Source of the DNA: Eubacterium sp.
Lineage (GTDB): Bacteria > Bacillota > Clostridia > Lachnospirales > Lachnospiraceae
NCBI GenBank assembly: GCA_017619835.1
Contig: JAFZRN010000023.1
Coordinates: 1-64,000, forward strand
Length of the DNA stretch: 64,000 nucleotides
Direction: 5' to 3'
Below the pieces are notes generated by a model. That model saw only the letters and a program-made list of their open reading frames with translations. It was not told the origin of the DNA and did no database searches. The stretch's first letter is position 1, and the number at the start of each line of letters is the position of its first letter. Of this stretch, positions 15,901-23,459 are shown piece after piece. Both the position numbers and the translations under genes were made by a program.

Positions 15901-16028
15901 CGATAGAAGAGCTTAATGATTTTATAGATGAATTTGATAAAAAAGTTGAAGCATATGATCGTGGAGAAATTGACGATGATATGTCAGAGGAATGTCGAAA
16001 GGATTGGATTAAAAAGTGCAATTCTTAG
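15897..16028 (+). CDS. Small acidic protein coupled to the ART gene
   Basis: A 43-residue acidic protein starting MTIEELNDFIDEFDKK; its ATG overlaps the stop of the ADP-ribosyltransferase-fusion gene (ATGA). About 15 acidic against 7 basic residues and a mostly helical pattern. A terminator follows, so it ends the transcription unit. The coupling and composition fit an immunity or antitoxin partner protecting the producing cell, but a simple remnant or chaperone is equally possible. Confidence 0.55.
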   Translation: MTIEELNDFIDEFDKKVEAYDRGEIDDDMSEECRKDWIKKCNS

Positions 16029-16060
16029 TTTTATAATGCATATAAATTGTTTGAAATAAA

Positions 16061-16088
16061 AAGCACTTACAATTGTAGGTGTTTTTTT
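16061..16088 (+). terminator. Terminator after ART/immunity genes
   Basis: GCACTTAC (16063-16070) pairs with GTAGGTGT (16075-16082) around a four-base AATT loop, followed by a run of seven T. It ends the terminase-portal-ART transcription unit. Confidence 0.7.
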
Positions 16089-16101
16089 CATGGAATAATA
16101 T

Positions 16102-16125
16102 AGCGAGGCTTATGTCTCGCTTTTA
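16102..16125 (+). terminator. Second terminator before scaffold leader
   Basis: AGCGAG (16102-16107) pairs with CTCGCT (16116-16121), followed by TTTTATT. It lies directly upstream of the tandem structured repeats. Two terminators in a row imply either a new promoter for the scaffold/capsid genes or controlled read-through. Confidence 0.55.
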
Positions 16126-16129
16126 TTAT

Positions 16130-16212
16130 GCCAACTCATGGCTCAAATGAGGTCAAATATGGCAACTCGTGCCAGAAAAACGAGGTGACGGCAACTCATG
16201 CCGGAAATGAGG
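16130..16212 (+). promoter_or_regulatory. Three tandem H-type pseudoknot-like RNA elements in scaffold leader
   Basis: Each unit has stem 1 (four pairs), one-base A, stem 2 (four pairs, formed by the stem-1 loop and a downstream strand) and an A-rich loop. Unit 1: GCCA 16130/TGGC 16139, CTCA 16135/TGAG 16148. Unit 2: GGCA 16161/TGCC 16170, CTCG 16166/CGAG 16181. Unit 3: GGCA 16190/TGCC 16199, CTCA 16195/TGAG 16208. Both stems covary between units. Unit spacings of 31 and 29 bases shift the reading frame, so selection is on RNA. In unit 3 the stem-2 strand overlaps the Shine-Dalgarno (AGGAG 16210-16214) of the scaffold gene. Confidence 0.65.
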
Positions 16213-16221
16213 AGAAACGCA

Positions 16222-16716
16222 ATGGAAAATGCAACAGAAAACACTTCAGCGGTTGAAAACACTACTGAAAACACAGAAGAGACCAAGACAGCAACTGAAA
16301 AGACCTTTACTCAAGCGGAATTGGACAGCATTGTCCAGAAACGTGTAAGCGAAGAGAGATCCAAGCTCGATGAATACAAAGCGAAGGCTGCCAAGTTGGA
16401 TGAGATTGAAGAGGCCAACAAAAGTGAGCTCCAGAAAGCTCAGGATAAGGCTGCAAAGCTTGAAAAGGAACTTTCGGCACTTAAGCACGAAGCGGAAATC
16501 CGTGAGATCAGAGCAAAGGTATCGTCAGAGAAAGGTGTTCCGGCAGACTTACTTACCGGAGAGACCAAGGAAGCTTGTGAAAGCCAGGCAGACAGCATTT
16601 TAAAGTTTGCACAGGTAGGTCATCCATATGTCGTAGATGGTGGTGAAGTAAAGACGACCGCAAAACAGTCAACAGCTAATCAGTTCGCTGATTGGATGTC
16701 AAAAAACACAAAATGA
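16222..16716 (+). CDS. Capsid scaffolding protein (DUF4355-like)
   Basis: A 164-residue protein. ATG 16222 is chosen over 16198 because AGGAG at 16210-16214 is properly spaced. The N-terminus is a T/E/N-rich acidic region; FTQAELDSIVQKRVSEE begins the typical scaffold helix, followed by a long coiled coil to about residue 100 and a C-terminal KQSTANQFADWMSKN helix that should contact capsid protein. Such proteins guide HK97-fold capsid assembly and leave or are degraded at maturation. The structured leader suggests translational control of its amount. Confidence 0.88.
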   Translation: MENATENTSAVENTTENTEETKTATEKTFTQAELDSIVQKRVSEERSKLDEYKAKAAKLDEIEEANKSELQKAQDKAAKLEKELSALKHEAEIREIRAKVSSEKGVPADLLTGETKEACESQADSILKFAQVGHPYVVDGGEVKTTAKQSTANQFADWMSKNTK

Positions 16717-16733
16717 CATAGGAGGATAATAAA

Positions 16734-17627
16734 ATGTCAGGAATTAACACTAACAGAACGAATATCGCACTTCCTACAGAAGTATCAAGCGAGATCATTC
16801 AGAAGACACAGGAAGGATCAGCCGTAATGAAACTGGCTAGAAAGATTAACCTTCCAGGTAACGGAGTTACCATTCCGGTTATTACCGGAGATCCTACAGC
16901 TGCATGGGTAGGCGAGACAGCTGCAAAGCCTGTTTCAAATCCTAGCCTTAGCACAAAGATTATGAGAGGATATAAACTTGCTGTTATCGAGCCGTTCTCA
17001 GATGAGTTCAGAAGAGATTATGCATCTCTCTATCAGGCTCTTATCCAGAGACTTCCTGCTATCCTTGGCGAGAAGTTTGATAACACCGTATTCGGTGGCA
17101 CAGCAGCTCCTGGAGATGATTTTGACACCTTGGCATCAGTAAATGCTCACAGCCTTACTCCTTCACTTGATACAGGATCACCTGCATACAAGGGAATCAC
17201 AGATGCTGTAATCGACATCTCTATGAACGGTGGAGAAGCTAACGGATTCGTTATCTCTCCTCAGGCTAATGGTATCCTTCTTCAGGCTACAGACGACAAT
17301 TGGAGACCTCTCTTCATTAACTCTGTAGCTGAAAGCGGTATCCCTAAGATCCTTGGTGCTGACACATACATGTCTAAGGGTGCATTCATTTCTGGATCTC
17401 CTAACGTAGTAGGATTTACAGGTGACTGGACAAAGGCTATGTATGGCATCGTTAGTGGTGTTAACATCACTATTTCTGAGGATGCTACACTTGAACTTGC
17501 TAACGGATCTACAATCAACCTGTTCCAGCAGAACATGTTTGCTGTTAGAGCAGAGATTGAGATTGGCTTCAGAGCTGATACAACTGTATTTAACAAGCTC
17601 ACAGCTTCTTCAGTACCTAGCTTCTAA
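16734..17627 (+). CDS. Major capsid protein (HK97 fold)
   Basis: A 297-residue HK97-fold capsid protein. The N-terminal arm is short; PTEVSSEIIQKTQEGSAVMK starts the spine region, IPVITGDPTAAWVGETAA and STKIMRGYKLAVIEPFSDE match the E-loop/P-domain region, and the C-terminal AVRAEIEIGFRADTTVFNKL closes the fold. An AGGAGG at 16721-16726 gives strong expression. Codon use is notably regular, as for a highly expressed gene. It follows its scaffold protein by 17 bases. Confidence 0.95.
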   Translation: MSGINTNRTNIALPTEVSSEIIQKTQEGSAVMKLARKINLPGNGVTIPVITGDPTAAWVGETAAKPVSNPSLSTKIMRGYKLAVIEPFSDEFRRDYASLYQALIQRLPAILGEKFDNTVFGGTAAPGDDFDTLASVNAHSLTPSLDTGSPAYKGITDAVIDISMNGGEANGFVISPQANGILLQATDDNWRPLFINSVAESGIPKILGADTYMSKGAFISGSPNVVGFTGDWTKAMYGIVSGVNITISEDATLELANGSTINLFQQNMFAVRAEIEIGFRADTTVFNKLTASSVPSF

Positions 17628-17635
17628 GATCATAT

Positions 17636-17662
17636 GGAGTCGGAGAAATCCGGCTCCTTTTT
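17636..17662 (+). terminator. Terminator after major capsid gene
   Basis: GGAGTCGGA (17636-17644), GAAA tetraloop, TCCGGCTCC (17649-17657), then TTTTT. Such partial terminators behind capsid genes adjust the ratio of capsid to connector transcripts. Confidence 0.85.
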
Positions 17663-17683
17663 ATTGAAAGGTGGAAAGAAAAA

Positions 17684-18067
17684 ATGGCTTATGCAACATA
17701 TTCAGATGTTCAAGCAAGAATGAGTCATACCATGAGCACATCGGAGCAGACAATCTGCACCAACCTATTGGATGATGCTGCAATCATGATTGATAACTAC
17801 AACAAAGATGCAGACAGCAATAACAAAAAGGTTGTTTCCATTAGAATGGTAATGAGAAGCATGTCGAGTAGCTCTGATGGTATTCCTATAGGTGCTACAC
17901 AGGGTTCACAGGCAGGTCTTGGATATTCCGAGAGTTGGACAGTAGGAACCGGAGCCGTAGGAGAGCTTTATCTAGGTAAGGAAGACAAAAAATTGCTTGG
18001 AGTTTCAAATAAAATAGGTGCAAGTTCGCCATTGGAAGCCTTGACATGTAAGGAGGTCCTGATATGA
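17684..18067 (+). CDS. Head-tail connector (adaptor) protein
   Basis: A 127-residue protein in the position of the HK97 gp6/SPP1 gp15-type adaptor. It starts MAYATYSDVQARM with a helical bundle (ICTNLLDDAAIMIDNYN) and ends in a beta-rich tail. It resembles phage Gp19/Gp15/Gp42-like connector proteins. It binds the portal ring after DNA packaging. It overlaps the next gene by four bases. Confidence 0.75.
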   Translation: MAYATYSDVQARMSHTMSTSEQTICTNLLDDAAIMIDNYNKDADSNNKKVVSIRMVMRSMSSSSDGIPIGATQGSQAGLGYSESWTVGTGAVGELYLGKEDKKLLGVSNKIGASSPLEALTCKEVLI

Positions 18068-18393
18068 AAGGTATGACTGTTCAATTGGCTGTAAAAACGC
18101 TGACCGGAACAGATGCGTTTGGAGCTCCTATTTATTCAGAAGAATTAGTGAATATTGATGATGTTCTCGTTGGTCAGCCATCAAGCAATGATGTCATTAC
18201 TACATTGGAATTAACCGGAAAAAGGATTGCATACACTTTAGGGATTCCTAAGGGAGATACCCACAATTGGGTTGATACAGATGTGATCTTTTTTGGTGAA
18301 AGATTTCGTACTATCGGCATTCCAATGACAGGCATCCAGGAAAACATTCCGCTTCGATGGGGTTCAAATATTCAGGTGGAGAGATATGGCTAA
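18064..18393 (+). CDS. Head closure (stopper) protein
   Basis: A 109-residue beta-rich protein in the stopper position (SPP1 gp16/HK97 gp7 type): VQLAVKTLTGTDAFG at the N-terminus, then VDTDVIFFGERFRTIGIP with the alternating strand pattern of these beta-barrel neck proteins. It closes the channel after packaging and forms the docking ring for the tail. Assignment rests on gene order and fold-like pattern. Confidence 0.7.
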   Translation: MKGMTVQLAVKTLTGTDAFGAPIYSEELVNIDDVLVGQPSSNDVITTLELTGKRIAYTLGIPKGDTHNWVDTDVIFFGERFRTIGIPMTGIQENIPLRWGSNIQVERYG

Positions 18394-18628
18394 TAAGTTG
18401 GTACTAAACAAAGAAGGTGTTCGGGAAATGCTCACTAGCAAGGAATTACTTGAAGTGTGCGTTAAATATGCTAATCAAATGGGTGCCAAACTTGGCGAAG
18501 GCTACGAAGTTAGCGAATATACCGGAAAGAATCGTGTAAATGCCTCTGTGAGAGCGGTAAGCGATTCAGCCAAACGAGATACGTTAGAAAATAACACACT
18601 ACTTAAGGCAGGTGGCAATAATGATTGA
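18386..18628 (+). CDS. Neck/tail-joining protein (HK97 gp10-like, short)
   Basis: An 80-residue protein in the HK97-gp10 position. It starts with a helix (LNKEGVREMLTSKELLEVCVKYANQM), then EVSEYTGKNRVNASVRAVSD, matching the conserved 'G-x-R...V.A...A' strand of HK97-gp10-like proteins. It is shorter than the usual ~110-140 residues, but ends cleanly and overlaps the next gene, so it appears intact. Confidence 0.7.
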   Translation: MANKLVLNKEGVREMLTSKELLEVCVKYANQMGAKLGEGYEVSEYTGKNRVNASVRAVSDSAKRDTLENNTLLKAGGNND

Positions 18629-18956
18629 AATAACTATATGTAATTATTTATCAACCAAGCTAGATTGCCAGGTTCTGCCCGAAAAACCAAAAAGGCCATT
18701 CGGAAAGATGGTTTTTGTTGAACGAACTGGCGGTAATGGCAAATTTTTAAGAAACAGTACGATTGCTATTCAGAGTTACGGAACCACGATGTATGAAGCA
18801 GCTACGCTTAATGAAGAGGTAATCCGTGAGATGCTGTTTGGCATAGTAAAACTTGATGAGATTGTAAGAGTAGATCTGAATCAGAATTACAATTTCACCG
18901 ATACAAGTACAAAAGAATACAGATATCAAGCTGTGTTCGATATTAAACATTATTAG
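18621..18956 (+). CDS. Tail terminator (tail completion) protein
   Basis: A 111-residue protein; ATG 18621 (AGGTGG upstream) is preferred over the 18612 codon. It fits the lambda gpU/SPP1 gp17 position between neck and major tail protein: N-terminal helix, FGKMVFVERTGGNGKFLRNSTIAIQSYG strands, EAATLNEEVIREML helix, and a final strand AVFDIKHY. It caps the tail tube and joins it to the neck. Inference mostly from order and secondary-structure pattern. Confidence 0.7.
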   Translation: MIEITICNYLSTKLDCQVLPEKPKRPFGKMVFVERTGGNGKFLRNSTIAIQSYGTTMYEAATLNEEVIREMLFGIVKLDEIVRVDLNQNYNFTDTSTKEYRYQAVFDIKHY

Positions 18957-18969
18957 GAGGATTATTAAT

Positions 18970-19533
18970 ATGGATGCTACCAATGTAACTGCGGGAAAGC
19001 CCGTCCTGACAGGTGCTGTTTATCGTGCGCCTCTTGGTACTACTCTTCCTACAAGTACTTCTGCTGATCTGGCTGCTGCTTTTAAGGAGCTTGGCTATAT
19101 TTCTGATGCAGGTGTTGTAAATAGTAACTCACCATCAACCACACCTATCAAGGCTTGGGGCGGTGATACTATCTATGATATTCAGAATGAAAAGCCTGAT
19201 ACATGGAAGATGGCATTTGCAGAGGCTACAAATGAGGAAGTTCTCAAGCTCGTTTATGGTGCAGATAATATTACCGGAGATGTCTCCACAGGACTTACTA
19301 TCAAGGCCAATTCAAAGGAGCAGGGAGCACAGGCTCTTGTTATCGATATGGTGCTTACCAATAGTGGTAAGAAGAGAGTTGTCCTTCCTAACTGTAGAGT
19401 AACATCTGTAAGTGATATCACTTATTCAGATAGCGATGTAGTTAAGTATGAAACAACTCTTAGCTGTTATCCTGATGAATATGGTAATACTCATTATGAG
19501 TATATCGTTGAGGGAACAGCTCCGTCATTCTAA
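18970..19533 (+). CDS. Major tail (tube) protein
   Basis: A 187-residue tail-tube protein: GAVYRAPLGTTLPTSTSADL near the N-terminus, LGYISDAGV, IKAWGGDTIYDIQNEKPDTWKM, and KYETTLSCYPDEYGNTHYEYI. This arrangement is typical for Firmicutes siphovirus tail tubes. GGAGG at 18956-18960 gives strong initiation. It precedes the two tail chaperone frames and tape measure as expected. Confidence 0.9.
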   Translation: MDATNVTAGKPVLTGAVYRAPLGTTLPTSTSADLAAAFKELGYISDAGVVNSNSPSTTPIKAWGGDTIYDIQNEKPDTWKMAFAEATNEEVLKLVYGADNITGDVSTGLTIKANSKEQGAQALVIDMVLTNSGKKRVVLPNCRVTSVSDITYSDSDVVKYETTLSCYPDEYGNTHYEYIVEGTAPSF

Positions 19534-19544
19534 GGAGGTAAAAG

Positions 19545-19856
19545 ATGATTACTGGCAAATTATCCAATGGTTTTAAGTATGAGGTAGATGATGAGGCTAT
19601 AACAAGTGTTGAATTTCGTGAACTTATAGCCGGAACAATGTCTAAAGATAATCAGGAAAAGATAGTGGCTAATTCCAAGCTTCTGGAGTTTCTGATCGGT
19701 GAAGACAAGAAAAACGAATTATATGCACTTATCAGAAAAAAATTAGGAAAGAAATATACTCCTGTTGAGGAAGTAGATAAGTGTACTATTGAAATAATGA
19801 AAGCTGTTGAAGAACAGAATATTCAAGCAAAAAACTCAGAATCCTCGCCCAAATGA
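19545..19856 (+). CDS. Tail assembly chaperone (gpG-like)
   Basis: A 103-residue protein in the lambda gpG position. It has an acidic helical body (LEFLIGEDKKNELYALIRKKLGKK) and ends shortly after a slippery site at 19829-19835. Ribosomes that slip -1 there read on into the downstream frame to make a longer gpGT-like fusion of 227 residues (19545-19835 joined to 19835-20227). Both forms assist tail-tube assembly on the tape measure. An AAGGAGG sequence precedes the start. Confidence 0.88.
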   Translation: MITGKLSNGFKYEVDDEAITSVEFRELIAGTMSKDNQEKIVANSKLLEFLIGEDKKNELYALIRKKLGKKYTPVEEVDKCTIEIMKAVEEQNIQAKNSESSPK

Positions 19857-19873
19857 TCGTTGAAGGCGAGGAT
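19829..19873 (+). promoter_or_regulatory. Programmed -1 ribosomal frameshift signal
   Basis: Heptamer A AAA AAC at 19829-19835 in the zero frame (GCA AAA AAC), five-base spacer TCAGA, then a perfect nine-pair stem ATCCTCGCC (19841-19849)/GGCGAGGAT (19865-19873) with a 15-base loop. The loop also contains the zero-frame stop and the ATG of the downstream frame. Confidence 0.92.
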
Positions 19874-20227
19874 GAATTAATATGCGATTTTGCGGAAACT
19901 TATCATATTTATGATTATAAAAGCCTTCCGGTTAATCTTGCTGCAACTCTTGCTGTTGGTCTAAGGGATAATTCCAGGATCAAAATGAAGCTGACCGGAA
20001 GTAAAGGTACATTTGAAGAACATATTCTGACAATGATTTATGATGTTGCAAACATTATAAAATATTATCAGACGCAAGATGCTTTAGAAGGAGTCAATCA
20101 GCCTGAGCTGTTGGCTCCTAAACTTTTTGATAAAGATTATAAGCCTAAGGAAAAGGCTAATGATAATGAGTACATGTCGTTTTCGTCTCCAGAAGATTTT
20201 AAACGAGCATGGAATAATGGAGTATAA
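19853..20227 (+). CDS. Gp15-like tail assembly chaperone, made mainly by frameshift
   Basis: A frame encoding the Gp15-type T domain: MIVEGEDELICDFAETYHI, LPVNLAATLAVGLRDNSRIKMKL, and a C-terminal SPEDFKRAWNNG. An ATG at 19853 could start it, but it lies in the loop of the frameshift hairpin and lacks a Shine-Dalgarno, so production as a -1 fusion with the upstream chaperone is more likely. The frame is open back to the slippery site. The fusion recruits tail-tube protein to the tape measure during assembly. Confidence 0.88.
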   Translation: MIVEGEDELICDFAETYHIYDYKSLPVNLAATLAVGLRDNSRIKMKLTGSKGTFEEHILTMIYDVANIIKYYQTQDALEGVNQPELLAPKLFDKDYKPKEKANDNEYMSFSSPEDFKRAWNNGV

Positions 20228-20230
20228 ATT

Positions 20231-22726
20231 ATGCCTACATTAGCGGATTATTACATTCAGATAATACCTTCAGCTGAAGGAATATCAAACGAGCTTACAA
20301 AGGTTATGGACAATGAAGCTGGTGAAGCAGGTGATTCTGCGTCCAATTCTTTTTCAAGTAAGTTTTCTACAGGTGTAAAAAAAGCTGCAAAGGTTGGAGC
20401 TGCTGCAATCTCGGCAGCATCAACAGCTGTTTCTGGATTTGCAGCTAAATCAGTATCAGCAGGTATGGATTTTGATGCTTCTATGTCTCAGGTTGCTGCA
20501 ACTATGGGAAAAACAGTAGATGAAATCCAAGATTTAAGGGATTTTGCTCAACAGATGGGTAGTACTACGGCATTTTCAGCTACTGAATCGGCAGATGCTC
20601 TTAACTATATGGCTCTTGCCGGATATGATGCTCAAACATCCATGCAAATGCTTCCTAATGTTTTGAACCTGGCGGCAGCCGGAGGAATAGCTTTGGGTTC
20701 GGCATCTGATATGGTTACGGATGCGCAATCAGCTTTAGGATTAAGTATAGAAGAAACAACTACTATGGTTGACCAGATGGCAGCGGCATCATCCAAATCA
20801 AATACATCTGTTGCTCAGTTGGGTGAGGCTATTCTTACTATTGGCGCAACAGCCAAAGGAATGGCTGGTGGCACTCAAGAATTATCTACAGTTCTGGGAG
20901 CTTTAGCTGATAATGGTATTAAGGGTGCAGAAGGTGGTACACACTTAAGAAATATGCTTTTATCACTTCAAAATCCTACAGATGAAGCCTCTGCTACATT
21001 AGAAAACTTAGGCATAGCTGTTTATGATTCGCAGGGCAATATGAGGTCGATGATTGACATTATTGGAGACCTTCAGACAGCAACAGCTGACATGACTCAG
21101 GAAGAGAAAGACTTTACTACATCCGGTATCTTCAATAAAACAGACCTTGCAGCTGTTAATGCGCTTTTGAATACATCCACAGAAAGATTTGAAGAGCTAG
21201 GTAATGCTATAGGTGATAGCCAGGGCGCTGCCGAAGCTATGGCTAATACTCAGTTAGATAATTTGAGCGGTGATATAACCTTATTCAAGTCAGCACTTGA
21301 AGGTGCAGAAATAGCACTCTCCGATACACTTACACCAACATTAAGAGAGTTTGTACAGTTTGGTTCTAGTGGATTAGAACAACTTACAACAGCTTTTAAT
21401 GAAGGTGGTATTTCAGGAGCTATGGAAGCATTAGGAAATATATTATCTGATGCTTTAAATATGATCATTGAAAAATTACCTCAAATAGTCGAAGCTGGAT
21501 CTGGATTACTTGGTTCTTTGGCAGAAGGTATAATCAATAATCTTCCTGCGATAGCTGAAGTGGCTATGACTATCATTACAAATCTGGCAAGTGGACTTGC
21601 AGAAAGTCTGCCTACAATGATTCCTACTATCACTTCTATCATTTTGCAATTAGTCGATATTATTATACAAAACTTACCTACAATTATTAATGCAGGTATG
21701 CAACTATTTGAAGGTCTTATTACGGGCCTTATTGAAGCAATACCCCTTATTATTGAAGCTCTTCCTAATTTAATTAACTCCATAGTAGATATTTTGATTA
21801 ATTTCGGGCCTGACATACTTGATGGAGCAACAACTATGTTTTTAGCTATCGTAGATGCTCTTCCAGATGTTCTTATTCAGCTTACACAAGCCCTTCCTGA
21901 AATTATTGATAAAATAGTTGATTTTATGACAGGCGAAAGTTCAAGGGATTTATTTGAAGCCGGAGTCATGCTGTTTATGGAGATTGTGGCTGCACTTCCT
22001 GAGATACTTGGAAGCTTATTAGGTGCTCTTGGATCTATAATGAGTTCATTGCTTAATGGTATAGGCAAATATGCTACATCAATGCTTACTCAGGGAACTA
22101 TGCTTATGATGAAACTTGGTAGTGGTTTAATACAGGCCGGAGCAAAAGTTCTTACAGATGTAACAAACACCGTTTTGAAATGGATTAACGGAGTTAAAAA
22201 CACATTAAACAAATGGAAAGAAGCAGGAGCAAATCTTCTTGCAGGTTTGTGGAATGGTATATCCGATAAAGCCAAATGGGTATATGACCAAATAACCAAT
22301 CTTGGTGGAACTATTCTCAAAAAGCTTCAATCTGCACTTCATGAAGAGTCTCCTTCCAAGGCAACAGAGCAGATGGGTATTTATCTTGCTGAAGGACTTG
22401 AAATCGGATGGACTAAAGAAATTGCCAAAGTCAATGATAAGATTGGAAAAGATATAAATTATAAGGGAAACATAGAATTAGGAACATCATTTGATGATTC
22501 TGCTCTAACAAAGCTTAATGATGTTACTACTGTAGCAAAGGGTAAGATTGCTGCGGTATCGTCAAACAATAATTCTTCACTTGATGGTATGAAGTTAACT
22601 ATTGAAGAAACGATAGATCTTGGTGATACAGAACTTAAGCGGATTGTATCTGATTATACAATAAGAAGAATTGGATCTGACTTAAAAGCTGTTAAGGTGG
22701 CAAGAGGAGGTAACAATGTACTTTAA
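20231..22726 (+). CDS. Tail tape measure protein
   Basis: An 831-residue protein. The N-terminal TP901-type tape-measure domain (about 60-370) includes DFDASMSQVAATMGKT, STTAFSATESADALNYMALAG and ALADNGIKGAEGGTHLRN. A hydrophobic middle (about 400-650) of repeated L/I/P/A/G segments such as IIEKLPQIVEAGSGLLGSLA may insert in membranes during DNA entry. The C-terminal SALHEESPSKATEQMG is typical for Firmicutes tape measures. At about 1.5 angstrom per residue the tail would be about 120 nm long (inference). Confidence 0.95.
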   Translation: MPTLADYYIQIIPSAEGISNELTKVMDNEAGEAGDSASNSFSSKFSTGVKKAAKVGAAAISAASTAVSGFAAKSVSAGMDFDASMSQVAATMGKTVDEIQDLRDFAQQMGSTTAFSATESADALNYMALAGYDAQTSMQMLPNVLNLAAAGGIALGSASDMVTDAQSALGLSIEETTTMVDQMAAASSKSNTSVAQLGEAILTIGATAKGMAGGTQELSTVLGALADNGIKGAEGGTHLRNMLLSLQNPTDEASATLENLGIAVYDSQGNMRSMIDIIGDLQTATADMTQEEKDFTTSGIFNKTDLAAVNALLNTSTERFEELGNAIGDSQGAAEAMANTQLDNLSGDITLFKSALEGAEIALSDTLTPTLREFVQFGSSGLEQLTTAFNEGGISGAMEALGNILSDALNMIIEKLPQIVEAGSGLLGSLAEGIINNLPAIAEVAMTIITNLASGLAESLPTMIPTITSIILQLVDIIIQNLPTIINAGMQLFEGLITGLIEAIPLIIEALPNLINSIVDILINFGPDILDGATTMFLAIVDALPDVLIQLTQALPEIIDKIVDFMTGESSRDLFEAGVMLFMEIVAALPEILGSLLGALGSIMSSLLNGIGKYATSMLTQGTMLMMKLGSGLIQAGAKVLTDVTNTVLKWINGVKNTLNKWKEAGANLLAGLWNGISDKAKWVYDQITNLGGTILKKLQSALHEESPSKATEQMGIYLAEGLEIGWTKEIAKVNDKIGKDINYKGNIELGTSFDDSALTKLNDVTTVAKGKIAAVSSNNNSSLDGMKLTIEETIDLGDTELKRIVSDYTIRRIGSDLKAVKVARGGNNVL

Positions 22727-23459
22727 TGGAGCTATAAAATTTAATAATGTGTTGAGTTCTTCATTTGGGCTTACTGTAACAGAGCCTCCTAGGATTGAGC
22801 ATTCTGCTTTTCAAGAAGAAGGAGAACTTATTCCTGGTAAGGATGGACATTTGTTTAGTACAGATAAGCATAAAGGGAGCGCAGCCATTAACGTAAAGAT
22901 GGCATTGCATAAACCAAGTAATGCTTCAGGATATACAAGCGCAGCATATCAGACAGCACGAAGAAGCATCTGGTCATGGTTGCAAGGCACCGGAAACCTT
23001 GTTATCGGAGATGTATCTGACTCACATTATGAAGTGCAGAGAGTAGAAATCACTTCAGATGAGAGAGAGTTAGTCAATTATGGAACTATTGAGGTAAAGT
23101 TTACTGTTTATCCTTATGAGTTTCTTGATACTCCTACAAAACAAAATGTGACCATAAGTGCTTCAGGATCATCGACATTTACACTTTCAACAGATGATTG
23201 TGAGCCTTTATATGAGGTCACAACTGGGAGCGGTGGCGGTACTGTAACCATAAATGAATATACGGTAAATGTCGCAGCTTCTCAGAGCTTCAATGTCGAT
23301 GTCAGAAGAAGAATATCCTATTCGGGAAACACAGATAAATCAAACAAGATAAGTATAGACTATGAAAAGGCCGGACTTAAGAAGGGAAGCAATACTATCT
23401 CAACTAACTCCGGCATGACCTTTAAGATTGTTTCAAGCAGGGATGGATATAAAATATGA
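22716..23459 (+). CDS. Distal tail protein (Dit)
   Basis: A 247-residue baseplate hub protein. N-terminal Dit domain: FNNVLSSSFGLTVTEPP, the RIEHSAFQEEGELIPGKDGHLFSTD segment region, a WSWLQGTGNLVIGDVSDSHYEVQRV stretch, and a galectin-like C-terminal half. Dit forms a hexameric ring between tail tube and tail tip. AGGAGG at 22705-22710; the start overlaps the tape-measure end and its stop overlaps the next start. Confidence 0.88.
   Translation: MYFNGAIKFNNVLSSSFGLTVTEPPRIEHSAFQEEGELIPGKDGHLFSTDKHKGSAAINVKMALHKPSNASGYTSAAYQTARRSIWSWLQGTGNLVIGDVSDSHYEVQRVEITSDERELVNYGTIEVKFTVYPYEFLDTPTKQNVTISASGSSTFTLSTDDCEPLYEVTTGSGGGTVTINEYTVNVAASQSFNVDVRRRISYSGNTDKSNKISIDYEKAGLKKGSNTISTNSGMTFKIVSSRDGYKI

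Noticed and set aside
16128..16260. A small ORF (ATG 16128) through the three structured repeats
   Set aside because: It is open for about 44 codons, but repeat units shift frame and show compensatory stem changes, so RNA structure explains the sequence better.
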